This document shows, piece by piece, positions 38,983-49,329 of a stretch of 64,000 nt of DNA. A program made the position numbers and the translations under genes. Under the pieces are notes generated by a model. That model saw nothing but the letters and a program-made list of their open reading frames with translations, was not told the DNA's origin and did no database searches. Every line of letters starts with the position of its first letter. Positions within the stretch are counted from its first letter, which is position 1. The DNA comes from Parashewanella spongiae. GTDB lineage: Bacteria; Pseudomonadota; Gammaproteobacteria; Enterobacterales; Shewanellaceae. The stretch is taken from NCBI RefSeq assembly GCF_004358345.1, contig NZ_CP037952.1, positions 3,844,001 through 3,908,000 on the forward strand, given 5' to 3'.

Positions 38983-40096
38983 CTCATGTTACGCACTAAC
39001 AGCTTTTAGAGTTTGAAGTTCTGTAAAGGCTGTTTTTAATGCTTTTATATACAGTTTCGCCCTCAGTTGAAATTTATTCATTTTCAGTTTTAAAGCTAAG
39101 GTTTCAAGCCTAAATGCACTATAAATTGATAAAAATTGATGATTACTTTGTGTTTTAACTGTATGTGCTGGAGAACGGGTAATTGCCGCATTTGACTTCA
39201 GGTTTTTATGGAAGAGTTCAACGTTCCATCGTTTTTGATAGACCGCTTGGATGAACTCATCATCACAACTTAAATCACTGCATAACAAGTAAAGCTCGCC
39301 TGTACTTCCATCTTTGTTTTTAAAGACTTTCTTGGATAACTGTAACTCAAAATCTACCCCAGATATCCAAACTTTGACAGACTGCCCTTCTTGAAACTCA
39401 AGTGTATCAACCCGTTGTGATTTCTTATGCTTCTTATCATCTTCACTCAAAGAAACAAGACGATTAGATTTGCACGCCATGATAAAATCCTTGTGGCATT
39501 TGTGTTTGATAAACACCATATTTTCATTTGAACAGAACCAACTGTCTGCTAGAACATATTTGAATTTAAGTTGGTTTTGGTAACTAATTTGTAAAAGCTC
39601 TCTAAAATCTTCATTCTTAGTTGTTTCAGACATTCTGCGAACTTTCTTAGTTTTCAGATCACAATAGGGAATTGGCTTAGTGATCAACTTATAAGATACT
39701 GGAATTGATACACCTTGGGAGTAGTAAAGACAATTAAGAAGGTTAATCCCTTTAACGGTTCGATTTTTTGTGTGGTCGTAGTGGTAAGCGATCAAGTCGC
39801 TTTCGTCCGTATAAGGCTTTTCTTCAATCGTATCATCGAAAATAAGAACGGCATCATCTTCTTCGACCTGTCTTACAGTGGATTTAACCATTCCCCAAAG
39901 AGTTTTACTGGTGAACTCGTTAGTAGAAAGGAGTCTTGTTACCTGATCATGACTGTAAGCACCATCTAGTAAGTCTGACATCCCTGTTGCTGTTACTTGT
40001 CCAAAGCTAGATAGTTGGTAATCGCTATACAGCTCTAGTAATTCATCGTTCATAGCTTGATTATGCCACTAATTTTTAGGCGGTGCGTAACATGAG
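38983..40096 (-). mobile_element. IS701-like (IS4-superfamily) element, intact
   Basis: 1114-bp element with perfect ends CTCATGTTACGCAC, flanked by the 7-bp duplication TTTATTA (38976-38982 and 40097-40103). One intact transposase gene. A truncated copy lies at 24970-25483. Confidence 0.92.
38989..40053 (-). CDS. IS701-like transposase
   Basis: 354-aa transposase of the IS4 superfamily. It shows VLIFDDTIEEKPYTDESD with the first catalytic Asp, FKYVLADSWFCSNENM with the second, and the signature YQKRWNVELFHKNLK, which is an exact Y-x2-R-x3-E-x6-K with the catalytic Glu. The conserved RTVKGINLLNCLYYSQGV block between them suggests IS701. Complete frame, with the start just inside the right terminal repeat. 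Confidence 0.88.
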   Translation of the reverse strand: MNDELLELYSDYQLSSFGQVTATGMSDLLDGAYSHDQVTRLLSTNEFTSKTLWGMVKSTVRQVEEDDAVLIFDDTIEEKPYTDESDLIAYHYDHTKNRTVKGINLLNCLYYSQGVSIPVSYKLITKPIPYCDLKTKKVRRMSETTKNEDFRELLQISYQNQLKFKYVLADSWFCSNENMVFIKHKCHKDFIMACKSNRLVSLSEDDKKHKKSQRVDTLEFQEGQSVKVWISGVDFELQLSKKVFKNKDGSTGELYLLCSDLSCDDEFIQAVYQKRWNVELFHKNLKSNAAITRSPAHTVKTQSNHQFLSIYSAFRLETLALKLKMNKFQLRAKLYIKALKTAFTELQTLKAVSA

Positions 40097-40403
40097 TTTA
40101 TTATTTTGATGAATCTGGCTTTTCCCAGAAGTCGAACTTACCGTATGGTTGGAGTGAAAAAGGCGTTGCTATTGAATGCACTGCATATCAAAACAGCAAG
40201 AAACTAAACGTACTTGGCTTTTTGAGTAGGCAAGGTAAGGTTGTTTACCACGAAGTTGAGTGCACAGTGAATACAGACATCGTTATCGAAGCCTTTGAAA
40301 AGTTGGCAAAAGAGCTTTCAAGTAATAAGAAAACCATTGTTTATATTGATAATGCTCCAACTCACACATCGGAAAAATTCATAAACCATGCTTGGTTATG
40401 GGC

Positions 40404-41883
40404 CAATGGCACTAACTTAAGATTTAGCTGAAGGTTTACTAATTGAACAATAGAGAGTAAATCATACAGATTAAGGTTTTTCTAGTGTCACGCCATGAAT
40501 ACTACAACTCGCCAATTCTTCAATGATGCCCCAGAATTGTTACGTCGCTTTGCTCAAACGGAAGAAGATGAACTTTCTTCAATTCTCACTCTGCAAGATT
40601 TAGAAGATTTTCAAAAAGATAATACTCAAAGAGTACGCAAGTATCCCGCCTGCCACACACTTTCGCTTTTCATGAAGCAAGTTGCCAGTGAAAACAAGTC
40701 TTGTCGTTGCACACTAATCAGTGACGCTAGAGATCAAATTGCTATAGGTCGAGAGAAAAACAGCACAATTACAGGTCCCTACTGTAAAGCAAGAAAACGG
40801 TTATCTCCAGAGTCAATTAAATCGCTATTGAAGAAATCAGGAAAAAACTTAGATGAAGCGATTCAAGGGAAATACTTATGGCATGGTCGTAGAGTGCTAT
40901 TAACTGACGGCTCAACACTATCTATGCCTGATACGCACGAGAACCAAGCCCAATTCCCTCAACCTAAATCACAAAAAGAAGGGCTGGGCTTTCCTCAGCT
41001 GCGGATTTTAGTGTTAATTTCTTTGGGTAGCGGTGCAGTCATTGACTCGGCTGTTTCACCTTGTAAAGGGAAAGGTACTGGCGAGCAGGCACTATTAAGA
41101 AGTATGCAGTCAGACTTGAAACAAGGTGACATTGTGCTGGGAGATGCTAATTTCGAAAACTACTTTGTTCTTGTAGGACTAATGGGGTTAGGCGTTGATG
41201 CTGTTTTCGAAAAAAACGGAGCCAGAAATGTCGATTTCAGAACCTGTGAAGAAAAGCTGGGTAAGCGAGATGGTTTATTTAAGCTAATTCGTCCATCCTG
41301 TCCAGAATGGATGACCCCAGAGGGTTACGCTCAAGTGCCAGAAGAGCTTATCGTCAGAATGGTAGGAACAAAGAAACGTATCATTGTTACCACGCTCACG
41401 GATAAAGAAGTCTATCCGAAGCAAGATATTATTGATTTATACGTTTCACGATGGCATATCGAGTTGGATTTTAGGTCAATCAAGACCATGATGAAAATGG
41501 ATATTTTAAGGTGTGGTAGTCCAGATATGGTGCGTAAGGAAATTGATGTTCATTTGTTAGTTTACAACATGATAAGGGCACTTATGTGCCGAGCGGCAGA
41601 AAAAAAAAGGAATATCGCCTAGAGAGGCAAGTTTTAAAGCCGCACATGACGCATTACAAGATTTTCAGATATTACTTTTGCAAGCCACCGAAGGGATCAT
41701 TGACACTTTATTGGATGTGATAGCAGATATTATCGGCGAGCATATCGTTGGCAATCGCCCAGGGAGAAAAGAACCGAGAGCAAAGAAAAGGCGACCGAAA
41801 CCGACACCAAGGTTACAACATTCAAGAAAGCAAGCACGTAGGCTTAAGGTATATCAGAAGTAATTCTTAAGTTAGTGCCATTG
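40404..41883 (+). mobile_element. IS4-family element, copy 1
   Basis: 1480-bp element with inverted ends CAATGGCACTAACTTAAGA and an exact 10-bp duplication GGTTATGGGC (40394-40403 and 41884-41893). It carries one transposase gene whose last fifth is in another frame. A second copy of the same length lies inverted at 45055-46534. Confidence 0.95.
40495..41863 (+). CDS. IS4-family transposase, frame change at A9
   Basis: The main frame (40495-41622, 375 aa) encodes the DDE core: RRVLLTDGSTLSMPDTHEN (first Asp), DLKQGDIVLGDANFENYF (second Asp) and YVSRWHIELDFRSIKTMM, an exact Y-x2-R-x3-E-x6-K signature. At a run of nine A (41600-41608) the frame ends shortly after; shifted by +1 it continues GISPREASFKAAHDALQD to RRLKVYQK, giving a natural-looking 455-aa protein. 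Both copies in the window have the same A9 run, so slippage rather than random decay is possible. The core domain is complete without the tail. Confidence 0.88.
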
Positions 41884-42154
41884 GGTTATGGGCAGGGCAA
41901 TACAACTTAGAGGTTAGATACTTGCCATCGTATTCCCCCGAACTTAATGCCATCGAAATTCTATGGCGAAAAATCAAATACGAGTGGTTATCCATTAGTG
42001 CTTACGAAACTTACTCCAAACTCAAAAAAGAAGTCGAAACTATTTTGGATAATTATCATTCAAAATATGAGATAACTTTTAGTTAGGTACTTAAGTAATC
42101 AGCAGTAACCACACTAGAAAATTTGTCGGCTGTAAAAATGTATTCTATTTTTAA

Positions 42155-42386
42155 CTTAGAAACATCAGTTGACTGCGTTCTCAAGCGTAGAAAAAATGGC
42201 TGACCATAAGGCGTAGTTTGCAGCAAGCCGTTATTCTACTTGTAAAAGTTACAACGCAGATAGCAGTCATTTTTGCAAGCTTGTGAGCGTAGAGCACTTC
42301 ACTCATTGGGTGAAAGCCATGATGATAAAATCATCGTATTGCTCAAACAGTTACTCATATACTCAAGGTTCAACTGATGTTTTAGG
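42155..42386. repeat. MITE with AACATCAGTTGA ends, copy C
   Basis: 232-bp element, left end CTTAGAAACATCAGTTGA, right end (inward) CCTAAAACATCAGTTGA. It ends about 45 bp before the start of the lipoprotein gene and so lies in or near its promoter region. Confidence 0.8.
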
Positions 42387-42430
42387 TTTAAGTTTCGATA
42401 ACTTTGTTGTTAAGTTCAAGGAAGTAACTT

Positions 42431-44452
42431 ATGAGTCTACGTCATATCATTTTAGTCTTCATCACGTTAAGCGCTGTTGTAGCCTGTAATAAAAATAGCT
42501 CTATTGCACAAAAAACTCAGTCAGGCTCATTGACTCTTAAAGGCGCAATTACTGACTCACAGTTGTCAAATGCAACAATATGCTTAGACTGCAATGGCTC
42601 TGTGCTATGTGAAGATAACGAGCCCGTAACTTATACTGATTCTAAGAGTGAATTTTCATTAATTAATTTAACTCAAAATCAGTTAAATAATTGTCCTCTT
42701 TTAGCTGAAATTACAAAGCAAACGATGAATGAAGCCACGCAGAGCTTTATTCAAAAACCTTATCTACTACGAGCCCTCCCGAAATCAAACAAACTTAATA
42801 TTTTTTCAACGTTCACTGCCTACAAAGCTGAGTTTGAACATAACAATGGTAAAGCTAAACAAATAATCAACAAACTGATGGGTTCAAGTCTCTCGTTCAA
42901 TAACAACCTCATAAACTCATTAAACACCGTTGAAACAAGTTCGCACACTTTTAAAGAAAGTATGCACATGATGCAAGTTTCTAGCATTGCTACAGAAATG
43001 CTAGCCCATAACACCCATGAACTGAGCGAATTATTGGGTCTTGAACATAACAAACACAAAGAAATCCAATTTTTAATTATTGATAAACTACTCAGCGGTA
43101 TTAATGTGATGCACTCGGAGCTACATACCATCAATCAAAATAATGAGCTGACTCCTGATGACGTACTAAACTTCTTTGAAAGACACAAAGAGAGTCTTCC
43201 AGGTACCATTCAACAGATGAGCGTCATTAATAGAAATGATTTATCTACAAGCTCCAATAACGCACAAAACTTACCTTCACTTGAATCAACTCAAATGGAA
43301 ATGCGCGAAGTCGTTAATCAACAAATAAGTTTGATGAGTCGAAAACTAAATGCATCACCTCTCAATCTATTTGATGCTTATCATTCAACGGAAACACAAA
43401 AGCAAAACATTTTTCATCCGAGAGCGGATGATATTAGTGTTTTTGGTGTAAGAGCATCATTTATTGGCCAAGATGTCATTGATTCTGAAGCAGAAAGTTT
43501 CACAATTCGAAACTATAAACGTAAACATTCGATTGGTGAGTTTAGCCCGAAAGAATTTATAAATTCAATTTTTGGAAATGAAAACTTCAGTGGGAAAAAA
43601 GCATACGTAGATGGTGAATTTCAAAACATAAACTCCACATACACAGTCCAACAGTTTCCAACTGGCGATTTTGTATTAACAAATCAAGGAGCACAAGCCA
43701 ATAAAGTGAATGTGTCCGGAGGAAAGTATTCACTTGAAAGCCTTAACGCCAAAATGGTATTGACTGAAAATGATACCAACCGAAATTTGTCGCATTGGCG
43801 TAATGCTTTTGGTCAGTCGGAAACATTTGTTTCTGATTCATCAGCATATAATTTAACTCTTAGTTCATCCGGTGAACAATTTTTGTTTTCAAGGTTAAGA
43901 GATTGCAATCAGTCTAGATATTACTTTTCTGGCTGTAACCAAGTCGTCAAGCCAAACGTTCATAATCATTTCAATCGAACTGCAAATAGTATCCAAAATG
44001 ACATCATTAACGACTCCGTAAATGATGGAATGGTTGTTAAAAGAAACAGACTTAATTCTTTAGATTCTGAAGATTACTATTTAAAGTTTTTTATACACTC
44101 AGATGGGCAGCATGGAATGCAACTTCTGCGAGTCGACGCAAATAGCAATCCTCATAGATTAGAGCAAATTATCGAGGAACAGCGTTGGTGGCAGGTGCAG
44201 CGTACCGATTCAGGTCACACTGTGATGACAATTACAATTCCTCCCCAGTTCCGTAGAAATCACGCTAATTTACTAAGGGACTTCCCTGACAACATCGCAT
44301 TAATCGGATGGGGGAATAAAGTCTATTGGGGACGACACTATCGTGATGGTCAAGTTATTAACCATGATATTTTCACTCTTGATCACTCTGCAATGTCCGA
44401 AGCATTCTATCACGTTTCGCCTGATAGACGTGGTTTGCCGCTTGACTATTAA
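42431..44452 (+). CDS. Predicted lipoprotein, 673 aa, unknown function
   Basis: I do not recognise the family. The N terminus MSLRHIILVFITLSAVVAC is a lipoprotein signal peptide with cysteine 19 in VVAC. The next part, LKGAITDSQLSNATICLDCN, resembles the small beta-sandwich domain with two Cys often found at the N terminus of large surface lipoproteins in Shewanella and relatives. The middle (about 100-330) is helical and Asn/Ser-rich; the C-terminal half (about 345-670) is aromatic and beta-rich (YVDGEFQNINSTYTVQQF) and ends RGLPLDY. AAGGAAGTAACTT precedes the start. Probably surface-anchored; flanked by mobile DNA on both sides. Confidence 0.75.
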   Translation: MSLRHIILVFITLSAVVACNKNSSIAQKTQSGSLTLKGAITDSQLSNATICLDCNGSVLCEDNEPVTYTDSKSEFSLINLTQNQLNNCPLLAEITKQTMNEATQSFIQKPYLLRALPKSNKLNIFSTFTAYKAEFEHNNGKAKQIINKLMGSSLSFNNNLINSLNTVETSSHTFKESMHMMQVSSIATEMLAHNTHELSELLGLEHNKHKEIQFLIIDKLLSGINVMHSELHTINQNNELTPDDVLNFFERHKESLPGTIQQMSVINRNDLSTSSNNAQNLPSLESTQMEMREVVNQQISLMSRKLNASPLNLFDAYHSTETQKQNIFHPRADDISVFGVRASFIGQDVIDSEAESFTIRNYKRKHSIGEFSPKEFINSIFGNENFSGKKAYVDGEFQNINSTYTVQQFPTGDFVLTNQGAQANKVNVSGGKYSLESLNAKMVLTENDTNRNLSHWRNAFGQSETFVSDSSAYNLTLSSSGEQFLFSRLRDCNQSRYYFSGCNQVVKPNVHNHFNRTANSIQNDIINDSVNDGMVVKRNRLNSLDSEDYYLKFFIHSDGQHGMQLLRVDANSNPHRLEQIIEEQRWWQVQRTDSGHTVMTITIPPQFRRNHANLLRDFPDNIALIGWGNKVYWGRHYRDGQVINHDIFTLDHSAMSEAFYHVSPDRRGLPLDY

Positions 44453-44634
44453 ACGGGTTGATAAAATGATACGAATCAACTGATCCGTATCATTTACGCC
44501 AAGCAGTAATTTGCGCAAATAATCTGGAAAAACAGCAAGATTTGACTCTTAATAGCTAAGACTTAATACTACATCAGAAAGCTCACGCTAATAAAACTGA
44601 ATGCTAGAAAAGGTATAGCTATGGGAGGTTATCA

Positions 44635-44895
44635 ATGGCTATCGAAATCCAAACAGTCCATGTTCCCACTCATCTAATGACAAAAGATACGTCAGTTGCT
44701 TTGTTAAATTACAAGACGAAAGTTGAGCAAACGCTTGCTATCTCATTCTTAATCAACAGTAATACATATGATTTAAACGTGATACTTAATTTAGATAGAG
44801 TTGAGTCAGTAACCTTTACCGAGATATCTCACGCCAAAATATCAACATATTTTAATAACGAAACCATTTCTGAAATGGGTGCTCAGCCTAAATAA
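44635..44895 (+). CDS. Small unknown protein, 86 aa
   Basis: Start preceded by GGGAGGTTATCA. The 86-residue product (MAIEIQTVHVPTHLMTKDTS ...) has no signal peptide, membrane segment or known motif; alternating strand-like segments (TLAISFLINSNTYDLNVIL) suggest a small beta-rich protein. It lies 180 bp after the lipoprotein gene and may form a unit with it. Not identified. Confidence 0.5.
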   Translation: MAIEIQTVHVPTHLMTKDTSVALLNYKTKVEQTLAISFLINSNTYDLNVILNLDRVESVTFTEISHAKISTYFNNETISEMGAQPK

Positions 44896-45054
44896 TGTGA
44901 AGATATAAGAAGAGAGTTCCTTTATTTTAAATAAGTTAGGAACATGTAAAGGTTATATGTCCACTTAGTTCTTTCTAAATGATGTTAGCCAAAATTTCAA
45001 ATTCAAAAAAATGCCAGATTTTGCTGTTTTAACCTTAAAAATAAGGTTAAAACT

Positions 45055-46534
45055 CAATGGCACTAACTTAAGAATTACTTCTGATATACCTTAAGCCTAC
45101 GTGCTTGTTTTCTTGAATGTTGTAACCTTGGTGTCGGTTTCGGTCGCCTTTTCTTTGCTCTCGGTTCTTTTCTCCCCGGGCGATTGCCAACGATATGCTC
45201 GCCGATAATATCTGCTATCACATCCAATAAAGTGTCAATGATCCCTTCGGTGGCTTGCAAAAGTAATATCTGAAAATCTTGTAATGCGTCATGTGCGGCT
45301 TTAAAACTTGCCTCTCTAGGCGATATTCCTTTTTTTTTCTGCCGCTCGGCACATAAGTGCCCTTATCATGTTGTAAACTAACAAATGAACATCAATTTCC
45401 TTACGCACCATATCTGGACTACCACACCTTAAAATATCCATTTTCATCATGGTCTTGATTGACCTAAAATCCAACTCGATATGCCATCGTGAAACGTATA
45501 AATCAATAATATCTTGCTTCGGATAGACTTCTTTATCCGTGAGCGTGGTAACAATGATACGTTTCTTTGTTCCTACCATTCTGACGATAAGCTCTTCTGG
45601 CACTTGAGCGTAACCCTCTGGGGTCATCCATTCTGGACAGGATGGACGAATTAGCTTAAATAAACCATCTCGCTTACCCAGCTTTTCTTCACAGGTTCTG
45701 AAATCGACATTTCTGGCTCCGCTTTTTTCGAAAACAGCATCAACGCCTAACCCCATTAGTCCTACAAGAACAAAGTAGTTTTCGAAATTAGCATCTCCCA
45801 GCACAATGTCACCTTGTTTCAAGTCTGACTGCATACTTCTTAATAGTGCCTGCTCGCCAGTACCTTTCCCTTTACAAGGTGAAACAGCCGAGTCAATGAC
45901 TGCACCGCTACCCAAAGAAATTAACACTAAAATCCGCAGCTGAGGAAAGCCCAGCCCTTCTTTTTGTGATTTAGGTTGAGGGAATTGGGCTTGGTTCTCG
46001 TGCGTATCAGGCATAGATAGTGTTGAGCCGTCAGTTAATAGCACTCTACGGCCATGCCATAAGTATTTCCCTTGAATCGCTTCATCTAAGTTTTTTCCTG
46101 ATTTCTTCAATAGCGATTTAATTGACTCTGGAGATAACCGTTTTCTTGCTTTGCAGTAGGGACCTGTAATTGTGCTGTTTTTCTCTCGACCTATAGCAAT
46201 TTGATCTCTAGCGTCACTGATTAGTGTGCAACGACAAGACTTGTTTTCACTGGCAACTTGCTTCATGAAAAGCGAAAGTGTGTGGCAAGCGGGATACTTG
46301 CGTACTCTTTGAGTATTATCTTTTTGAAAATCTTCTAAATCTTGCAGAGTGAGAATTGAAGAAAGTTCATCTTCTTCCGTTTGAGCAAAGCGACGTAACA
46401 ATTCTGGGGCATCATTGAAGAATTGGCGAGTTGTAGTATTCATGGCGTGACACTAGAAAAACCTTAATCTGTATGATTTACTCTCTATTGTTCAATTAGT
46501 AAACCTTCAGCTAAATCTTAAGTTAGTGCCATTG
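45055..46534 (-). mobile_element. IS4-family element, copy 2
   Basis: 1480 bp, inverted relative to copy 1 at 40404. Ends CAATGGCACTAACTTAAGA; flanked by the 10-bp duplication GGTTAAAACT (45045-45054, 46535-46544). The host DNA on either side (CCTTAAAAATAAGG before, TAGATATTTTTACC after) shows no gene. Confidence 0.95.
45075..46443 (-). CDS. IS4-family transposase, copy 2, frame change at A9
   Basis: Same protein as at 40495 with one visible substitution (EKSGARN instead of EKNGARN). The core frame is 45316-46443; the shifted tail is at 45075-45315. The A9 run lies at 45330-45338 (as T on the plus strand). The presence of the same run in two copies with separate target duplications shows that elements with this run have transposed. 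Confidence 0.88.
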
Positions 46535-46724
46535 GGTTAAAACTAGATATTTTTACCGAAATGGCGACTAAGTGGTTATAAAGGTGAAAGCCATTTACAG
46601 GTATTTTTATTTGTTCGCTCACAGAAAATCAATAAGTTAAAAAACTGTGAGTTTACGGCAGCATAGTGCAACTTTAACCCAATAATTTGATGTAATGATG
46701 GCAGATTAATTATCGGAGCCCATC

Positions 46725-47096
46725 ATGCCAAATATAGAGCCATTAACTCGCGTCGCCACAGTCTTCGCCCATTGGCGCATAAATAAGCCGAGTCGCGGAA
46801 CTAAAATACCAAACACTCTCCGCGAGCAAGCCATTTCATTGCTAGAGCATTACTCATCATCACAAATTTGCACCGCTTTACGTATCAGTAGCTCTCAATT
46901 TAAACAATGGTGCCAGGTATCAAACTCGGCAGAGTCCATTACAGACTTCATTGAATTACCCAACTTACCTGAGGTCATCAAGCCCAATTCCCCAGTAAAA
47001 CTTGAGTTGAATCTATCTAATGGCGACAATATTCATATACAAGGTGTGGTGGATGTTCACTTTATTTGCGCCCTTATCTGGGCAATGAAATCATGA
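46725..47096 (+). CDS. tnpA: IS66 accessory protein TnpA (Orf1), copy 2
   Basis: 123 aa, nearly identical to 4220-4591; differences include LREQAISLL for LREQATSLL and LRISSSQFKQ for LRISGSQFKQ. Helix-turn-helix-like middle and the KLELNLSNGDNIHIQGVVD tail as in copy 1. Overlaps tnpB by ATGA. Confidence 0.85.
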   Translation: MPNIEPLTRVATVFAHWRINKPSRGTKIPNTLREQAISLLEHYSSSQICTALRISSSQFKQWCQVSNSAESITDFIELPNLPEVIKPNSPVKLELNLSNGDNIHIQGVVDVHFICALIWAMKS

Positions 47097-47425
47097 TCTA
47101 TTTAACTTCCAACAGTCGTATCTTCATTGCGACTCAGCCTGCTGATTTTCGCTGTGGTATCGATGGACTGGCGGCCGTGTGCCAACAGCGCTTGTCGAGT
47201 AATCCGCGTTCAGGCTCGATATTCGTCTTCATTAATCGCAACAAAACCATGATACGAGCCCTCACTTATGAGCATAATGGCTTTTGGCTGATGACCAAAC
47301 GGTTATCAAAAGGAAAATTTCATGGATGGCCACGTCATCATGGCGTTATGCAACCGATGGCTGCGGCACAATTACGGCAATTACTGAGTGGTGAACCTTA
47401 TTTATCTTCAAGTCGCTTGAAATAA
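47093..47425 (+). CDS. tnpB: IS66 accessory protein TnpB, copy 2
   Basis: About 110 aa from the ATG at 47093 (MIYLTSNSRIFIATQP), chosen for the ATGA overlap with tnpA; same family blocks as in copy 1 (ADFRCGIDGLAAVCQQ, GSIFVFINRNKTMIR). Identical in this part to copy 1. Confidence 0.9.
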   Translation: MIYLTSNSRIFIATQPADFRCGIDGLAAVCQQRLSSNPRSGSIFVFINRNKTMIRALTYEHNGFWLMTKRLSKGKFHGWPRHHGVMQPMAAAQLRQLLSGEPYLSSSRLK

Positions 47426-47515
47426 ATCGCACTTACCGGTTGATTATTTTATTTATCGGATCATACTGCCCGCCGAATTCATTTTTCCTATTCGCCTAAG
47501 CTGGACTGTCCTTTA

Positions 47516-49123
47516 ATGAGTAAACCGTTTACTGATATCGACCACAACGCGCTGGAAGCACTGATAGTTCGTGTTACTGAAGCCAAAGAGCATGAATTAG
47601 CACTGTCTCCAGAAGATTGTCAGTTGTTACTTGATGCCTTAGTGACGTTATCGACGATGCAGCAACGATTAACCAATCACGATGTCACCGTGCACAAATT
47701 GCGTAAGTTACTTGGCATTGAAAAGTCTTCAGAAGCCTTGTCTCGTGTCAGTAAAAGCAATAAAGGAAGCGGTAAACACACTGCGGGTAAAAATCGTAAA
47801 CCCAAAGAGAGCGGTGAAGATTTCACTCCCGCTAAGCCAGTTGTGATAGTGCATCAGAGTACAGATGTGAAAAAAGGTGATAACTGCCTAGAGTGCCACA
47901 TGGGTAAAATGTACAAAACCGACCCAGGCAGTTTACTGCGTATCACAGGGCAAAGTCCGTTTAAGCCAGAGCAGCATGTCATGGAGCGCTTTCGCTGTAA
48001 TGCTTGTGGCGCTTACGCTACCGCCGCTTTGCCAGTTGAAGTGTTAGCCGACGGGAGCGAGCAACAAAAATACGGCTACTCAGCTCGGTCATTAATGGCC
48101 ATACACAAGTATTTTGCCGGGTTGCCGTTTTATCGCCAAGGGAGCATTCAAAAGCTGCTTGGTGTCAAAATCACTGCGTCTACTGTGTTTGACCAAGTTG
48201 AATATGTGGCCAATGATATTTACCCTGTTTATCAAATGTTGGTTAACCTCGCGGCCGATGCGAAGCATTATTATCTCGATGACACGACTCACCGAATTTT
48301 GGATGCTACGCCAATAGAAAAACCGGTGCGTAACAGTGACAAGACACAAATGCGCAGCGGCGTGTACACATCAGGTGTTATTGCGACCACTCAAGCCAAT
48401 GATAGTATCGTGTTGTTTGAAACTAATATTGGTCATGCTGGCGAATTCATCGATAGCCTGTTGCACAAACGCGGTACTCATCAATCTAGGCCGATAATGA
48501 TGAGTGATGCTCTGGTCAGTAATCGCCCTACGGTAAGAGAATGTCTGCTGTCATTGTGTAACAGTCATGCCAGACGACAATTTGTTGATGTCATTAACCA
48601 TTTCCCCGATGAAGTCGAGCACGTACTGACACGTTATGGTGAAATTTGGGCTTACGAGCAGCACACTAAAGAGCAAAAGTTTACGGCAACAGAAAGGCTG
48701 AGTTACCATCAGCAACATTCGTTGCCTGTAATGAAAACCATCAAGCAGTGGTGTACAACACACCTTAACGATGAAACAGTTGAAGAGAATAGTGGTTTAG
48801 GTAAGGCGATGCGATATTTTGTCAAACACTATGTTGGCTTGAGCTATTTTTGCCACTACGAAGGTGTATACATCGATAATAACCGTATCGAAGCCATGTT
48901 AAAAATCATCGTTCGTGACCGAAAAAATGCGATGTTCCATAAGACGTTACTTGGCGCTACGATTGGTGATGTCATCACGTCAATGATTGCAACAGCAAGT
49001 GAAGCTGGCATCAATGTGTTTGAGTATTTCACATTTTTACAGAGAGAGAAGGATAAAGTGAAAACCAATCCTGAAGAATACCTACCGTGGAATTATCGAG
49101 AAACAGTCGGCACTGAAAAATAA
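47516..49123 (+). CDS. tnpC: IS66 transposase TnpC, copy 2
   Basis: 535 aa, same domains as the protein at 2193-3800; differences are single residues (TEAKEHE for TEAREHE, SLLRITG for SLLCITG, ETVGTEK for ETVVTEK). Zinc-binding CLECH/CNAC pairs and DDE motifs are all present, so the copy appears active. Confidence 0.95.
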   Translation: MSKPFTDIDHNALEALIVRVTEAKEHELALSPEDCQLLLDALVTLSTMQQRLTNHDVTVHKLRKLLGIEKSSEALSRVSKSNKGSGKHTAGKNRKPKESGEDFTPAKPVVIVHQSTDVKKGDNCLECHMGKMYKTDPGSLLRITGQSPFKPEQHVMERFRCNACGAYATAALPVEVLADGSEQQKYGYSARSLMAIHKYFAGLPFYRQGSIQKLLGVKITASTVFDQVEYVANDIYPVYQMLVNLAADAKHYYLDDTTHRILDATPIEKPVRNSDKTQMRSGVYTSGVIATTQANDSIVLFETNIGHAGEFIDSLLHKRGTHQSRPIMMSDALVSNRPTVRECLLSLCNSHARRQFVDVINHFPDEVEHVLTRYGEIWAYEQHTKEQKFTATERLSYHQQHSLPVMKTIKQWCTTHLNDETVEENSGLGKAMRYFVKHYVGLSYFCHYEGVYIDNNRIEAMLKIIVRDRKNAMFHKTLLGATIGDVITSMIATASEAGINVFEYFTFLQREKDKVKTNPEEYLPWNYRETVGTEK

Positions 49124-49329
49124 TACAGCTGTAAAAAATGGACTTGGGCTAATCGCCTAGGTCTAGCTGTACCTGAAATAATTTAGTTTTGCACGCTATG
49201 CTGCCGTAAGCTCACAAAAAACTAACATCAATTAGGCTGAACACCCTCTGAAATTGAAACCAAAATTAGAAAAACGTTGGAATATATAATTGAATAAGAA
49301 AGATTAACCACGCATTCTCATCGTCCCCA

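Larger units (their letters stand above)
38464..42088 (+). pseudogene. IS630-family transposase, three pieces
   Basis: Piece 1 (38464-38975) has the N-terminal helix-turn-helix (IKQIADIFEVCEITVSNWI, GVSSLFDDKHSGRPSIYS). Its frame breaks at a run of eight A (38844-38851) and is resumed one base later with NYSHKRMRHSLKKQR. Piece 2 (40104-40393) carries FDESGFSQKSNLPYGWSEKG and TIVYIDNAPTHTSEKF with two catalytic Asp residues. Piece 3 (41894-42088) carries EVRYLPSYSPELNAIEILW with the catalytic Glu. Excision of the two inserted elements restores continuity except for the A8 frame break. Confidence 0.88.
38423..42091 (+). mobile_element. IS630-type element interrupted by IS701-like and IS4 elements
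   Basis: Ends AGTACCCTAAATATAGTTTT (left) and AGTACCTAACTAAAAGTT (right, inward) form the imperfect inverted repeat of an IS630 element, about 1.06 kb before interruption. An IS701-like element sits at 38983-40096 and an IS4 element at 40404-41883, both with exact duplications. The AGTACC ends resemble those of the 162-bp MITE at 29617. Confidence 0.82.
46647..49215 (+). mobile_element. IS66-family element, copy 2
   Basis: 2569 bp, inverted relative to copy 1 at 2101. Ends GTGAGTTTACGGCAGCATAG and GTGAGCTTACGGCAGCATAG; flanked by the 8-bp duplication AAAAAACT (46639-46646, 49216-49223). All three genes are intact. Confidence 0.95.

Noticed and set aside
45316-46443. Two IS4 copies as the ends of a composite transposon carrying the lipoprotein gene
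   Set aside because: Each copy has its own different 10-bp duplication (GGTTATGGGC and GGTTAAAACT) on both sides, showing two separate single insertions rather than one composite event.
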